From Paenibacillus polysaccharolyticus (GTDB lineage: Bacteria > Bacillota > Bacilli > Paenibacillales > Paenibacillaceae), in NCBI RefSeq assembly GCF_900102085.1, contig NZ_FMVM01000003.1, positions 1 through 64,000 on the forward strand: a DNA stretch of 64,000 nt. Reading direction: 5' to 3'. Positions 61,238 through 64,000 of this stretch are shown here, in pieces. Below the pieces are notes generated by a model. That model saw only the letters and a list, made by a program, of their open reading frames with translations. It did no database searches and was not told the DNA's origin. Position numbers and translations under genes: made by a program. Every line of letters starts with the position of its first letter. Positions within the stretch are counted from its first letter, which is position 1.

Positions 61238-62413
61238 ATGACAACAAATAAAACCCAAATTTTTAACGTTATTGATCAATATGCTTCCCGTTTCAAAGAC
61301 ATTTCATCATATATCGGAGCTCATCCTGAACTTGGAAATGAGGAATATCTTGCTTCTGCCCGTTTGAAGGAAGAATTGTCTTATCATGGGTTCGAAGTAC
61401 AAGCTCCGATTCTCGGACTGGAAACAGCTTTCATCGGTACTTATGCTTCGAGCAAGCCAGGCCCGACCATTGCCCTATTATGTGAATATGATGCTTTGCC
61501 CGAAATTGGTCATGCTTGCGGACACCACCTGATCTGCATGATGAGCCTTGGCGCAGCCGTTGGACTGAAAGCCAAAGTGGACGAAGTCGGCGGAACGATC
61601 AAGGTGTTTGGTACACCTGCAGAGGAGACACGCGGGGCTAAAGTTCCGATGGCGGAAGCGGGGTTATTCGACGACTGTGATGTCGCACTGATGGCCCATC
61701 CATTCTATGCTTATGAAAAATCAGGCAGCTCCCTTGCAATCGATGCCGTACAGTTCGAGTTCCATGGTAAATCCTCACATGCGGCAGCCAGCCCACATGA
61801 AGGTATTAATGCCCTCGATGCGGTTATCCAAACATTCACCGGAATTAATGCCTTTAGACAGCAGGTGAAAAGCACCGTCCGTATTCACGGCATCATAAAT
61901 AGCGGCGGACAAGCAGCTAACATTATCCCGGACTATGCATCTGCTCAGTTTTACGTGCGTGCCGCCACACGCAAAGAACTGAACGTTCTAACCGAACGTG
62001 TCGTTCAGATTGCACAAGGCGCTGCACTTCAGACCGGATGTAAACTCGTGACATCCAACTACGAAACATCCTATGATGAGATGGTCACGAATGAGACCTT
62101 CTCTGACGCGTTCAGTCAGAATTTAATGGAACTTGGCATTCCGCAGGAAGAAATCGTCAGTGGAGACGACCATGGTTCGATGGATATCGGTAATGTTTCC
62201 TTGAGATGCCCAGCGATTCACCCTTATATCCGTGTCGTTGATGAAGTTCATACCCTGCATTCTATTGAATTCCGTGATTTGGCGTTGCAGGAACGCGCTC
62301 TGGATGGCATGATTTTAGGAGCCAAAGCGCTCGCTGCTACAGCTTATGATGTTCTAAGCAAGCCTGAACTGTTGCAAGCCATCCGTAAGGAATTTGACCA
62401 AATTACTCGCTAA
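61238..62413 (+). CDS. M20-family metallopeptidase/amidohydrolase
   Basis: The 391-residue protein has the M20 di-zinc signature: IALLCEYDALPEIGHACGHH (Asp, CGHH at 94-97), GTPAEETRGAKVPM (Glu pair), and a dimerisation domain with SSHAAASPHEG. The subfamily includes N-acyl-amino acid hydrolases and carboxypeptidases; the substrate is unknown. ATG 61238-61240 follows AAGGAG at 7 bases. It diverges from the ABC transporter, which could supply its substrate, an inference. Confidence 0.85.
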   Translation: MTTNKTQIFNVIDQYASRFKDISSYIGAHPELGNEEYLASARLKEELSYHGFEVQAPILGLETAFIGTYASSKPGPTIALLCEYDALPEIGHACGHHLICMMSLGAAVGLKAKVDEVGGTIKVFGTPAEETRGAKVPMAEAGLFDDCDVALMAHPFYAYEKSGSSLAIDAVQFEFHGKSSHAAASPHEGINALDAVIQTFTGINAFRQQVKSTVRIHGIINSGGQAANIIPDYASAQFYVRAATRKELNVLTERVVQIAQGAALQTGCKLVTSNYETSYDEMVTNETFSDAFSQNLMELGIPQEEIVSGDDHGSMDIGNVSLRCPAIHPYIRVVDEVHTLHSIEFRDLALQERALDGMILGAKALAATAYDVLSKPELLQAIRKEFDQITR

Positions 62414-62433
62414 GTGATTCTGGAGTAACAACA

Positions 62434-62459
62434 AAAGCCGCAGTTATTAAACTGCGGCA
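62434..62459 (-). terminator. Terminator of glgA
   Basis: On the minus strand GCCGCAGTT, TAATA-type loop and AACTGCGGC are followed by TTTTGTTG. It lies 35-60 bases past the glgA stop codon. Confidence 0.7.
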
Positions 62460-62496
62460 CTCCATACGAAAATCGAAATAAAACCTTACTCTTAGA

Positions 62497-63927
62497 TCAC
62501 ACCTGAATTCGACGATAAATATCCATATATTCTTCAGCCGATACATCCCAGCTGTATTCCCCGCTCATTGCATTTTTCACAATTTTTTTCCACTCAGCCG
62601 GTTTACGATAGAACTCTTCTGCACGGCGAATGGTATTCATCATGTCATGTGCATTAAAACTTGTAAATGAAAAGCCGTTACCTTCTCCTGTGAACTCATT
62701 GTAAGCTTGAACCGTATCGTTTAATCCCCCTGTTTCCCTTACCAGTGGTACACTGCCATAACGCAATGCCAGCAACTGGCTAATTCCGCACGGCTCAAAT
62801 TTGGATGGCATCAGGAAGATGTCACTGCCCGCATAGAAACGACGAGATAATCCGTCATTGAATGTAATCTGTGCTGACATTTTTAGTGGATACCGGTTAG
62901 CTGCCTCTCTGAACCAATGTTCATAAGCTGAATCTCCAGTCCCCAGCACGGCGAATTGAATGTCATCGTAGTAGAGCAGTTCATCCAGAACCCGACATAC
63001 CAGATCAAGTCCTTTGGAATCAACGAGCCTGGTCACCATGACCATCAGGGGTGCATCTGGACGCACAGGAAGTCCCAGTTCTTTTTGCAATTCGATTTTA
63101 TTTTCGATTTTTTTGGACAAGCTTGATCTGTATTTGACTGCAATTTTATTGTCCGTTGCCGGGTTATAACTTTTGGTATCAATGCCGTTCACAATACCGC
63201 TGAAGCGATCACCAAGCGAACTTAGTAATCCGTCCAGCCCATACCCATAATAAGATGTCTGCACTTCTCGAGCATAGGTTGGGCTCACCGTTGTCACATG
63301 ATCAGAATACACAATACCTGATTTCAAGAAATTGACATTCCCATAATATTCGGCGCCTTCCATCGTAAAATACCGATCATCAAGCTCCAAAATTTCGCTG
63401 AACAACTGGTGTGGAAATACACCTTGATACAACAAATTATGTATGGTGAATACCGTTCGGATTTCACGATAGAACGCATCATGGGCATAGTGAGCCTTGA
63501 GCAACAACGGAATCATACCTGCATGCCAGTCATGTGTGTGTAGAACGTCTGGTTTAAAATCCAGCTGTGGAAGCACCTCGAGTACAGCGCGGTTGAAAAA
63601 TGCAAATCGCTCGCCATCATCCATGTACCCATAAACGCCATCCCGTGCAAAATAATACTCATTGTCAATAAAATAAACTGGAATTCCTTCATACTCCAGC
63701 ATCTCAATGCCACAATAGGCTCTACGCCAACCAAGCGGAACATCCGTCACGAGCACGGGTTTCATAGCTTCTTTGTATTCTTCAGGTATCCCTTTATATT
63801 TCGGCAAAATCACGCGTACATCTGCTCCGTTATTTTTCAACGCTTGCGGCAGAGCACCGATAACGTCAGCCAGACCTCCCGTTTTGATAAACGGATGGGC
63901 CTCTGCTGCTGCAAATAAAATATTCAT
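62497..63927 (-). CDS. glgA: Glycogen synthase GlgA (ADP-glucose type)
   Basis: The 476-residue GT5 enzyme has the ADP-glucose-binding KTGGLADV motif (about 16-23), DVLHTHDWHAGM, TIHNLLYQGVFP, VNGIDTKSYNP and the C-terminal SKFEPCGISQLLALRYGS with ETGGLNDTV. It extends alpha-1,4-glucan from ADP-glucose. ATG 63925-63927 follows GGGGGA at about 6 bases. Other glg genes would be expected to the right, outside the window. The stretch 63928-64000 shows no gene. Confidence 0.93.
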   Translation of the reverse strand: MNILFAAAEAHPFIKTGGLADVIGALPQALKNNGADVRVILPKYKGIPEEYKEAMKPVLVTDVPLGWRRAYCGIEMLEYEGIPVYFIDNEYYFARDGVYGYMDDGERFAFFNRAVLEVLPQLDFKPDVLHTHDWHAGMIPLLLKAHYAHDAFYREIRTVFTIHNLLYQGVFPHQLFSEILELDDRYFTMEGAEYYGNVNFLKSGIVYSDHVTTVSPTYAREVQTSYYGYGLDGLLSSLGDRFSGIVNGIDTKSYNPATDNKIAVKYRSSLSKKIENKIELQKELGLPVRPDAPLMVMVTRLVDSKGLDLVCRVLDELLYYDDIQFAVLGTGDSAYEHWFREAANRYPLKMSAQITFNDGLSRRFYAGSDIFLMPSKFEPCGISQLLALRYGSVPLVRETGGLNDTVQAYNEFTGEGNGFSFTSFNAHDMMNTIRRAEEFYRKPAEWKKIVKNAMSGEYSWDVSAEEYMDIYRRIQV

Positions 63928-64000
63928 GCTTTTGTCCCCCTATTCGGTTTAAGCGTGCTGTTCCCTTTTTTTTCTGTATTTTTTTCAGTCTTTTTTCTTG

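Overview
The window looks like chromosomal DNA of an endospore-forming Bacillota, most likely Paenibacillus. Pointers are a cwlJ-gerQ spore germination pair, a XerS-type recombinase, a licT-bglP-bgl operon with RAT antiterminator sites, an FMN riboswitch, a c-di-AMP (ydaO) riboswitch, strong AGGAGG ribosome binding sites and many TTG starts. No rRNA, tRNA, CRISPR array or prophage was seen. The genus is inferred from gene content; no search was run.

Layout. 0-1.3 kb is accessory: the end of an IS3-family element abuts a CPBP protease gene that lacks its third active-site motif. 1.3-8.7 kb holds a CorC/HlyC-type transporter with an unusual translated leader, an ECF sigma factor fused to a DUF1835 domain, cwlJ-gerQ, a secreted two-domain barrel-like protein and an SDR. 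8.9-15.3 kb is a minus-strand run of small enzymes: DUF2500, a C39-like peptidase coupled to a 41-residue ORF, a P-loop kinase, two GNATs, an HD-CHAP fusion, a HAD phosphatase, an APH-like kinase and a histidine phosphatase. 15.4-24.5 kb has small exported or membrane proteins, a YCF48-like lipoprotein, L-lactate dehydrogenase, a chromate transporter, a tyrosine recombinase and an amino acid permease.

24.9-29.5 kb is a complete beta-glucoside module (licT, bglP, bglA). Both licT and bglP have a RAT/terminator leader, and a sigma-A promoter with an embedded cre-like site precedes licT. 29.6-41.9 kb holds an amidohydrolase, a CGNR regulator divergent from a DinB protein across a perfect 11-bp inverted repeat, an FMN-riboswitch-controlled EamA transporter, an amidase, DUF3231, GH43, a second permease, a Gln-rich lysine-free protein, YqcI/YcgG and LysE. 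42-47 kb is a signalling block: orphan barstar, PsiE, ECF sigma, and a two-component system divergent from a DUF418 membrane protein.

47.3-64 kb holds an aldo/keto reductase, an SDR, a GNAT, xerS, moeA-mobB, an HNH protein, a PspA-DUF350-DUF4178-DUF4247 envelope-stress operon, an LpdD-like protein, a polysaccharide deacetylase, a LysM-3D wall protein under a c-di-AMP riboswitch, a polar amino acid ABC transporter with fused binding protein and permease, an M20 peptidase and glgA.

The best leads are the sigma-DUF1835 fusion, the degenerate tandem-barrel protein, the 41-residue ORF/C39 pair, the corC leader, the riboswitch arrangements and several uncatalogued palindromes and dispersed repeats. 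No single locus clearly shows a wholly new multi-gene system.
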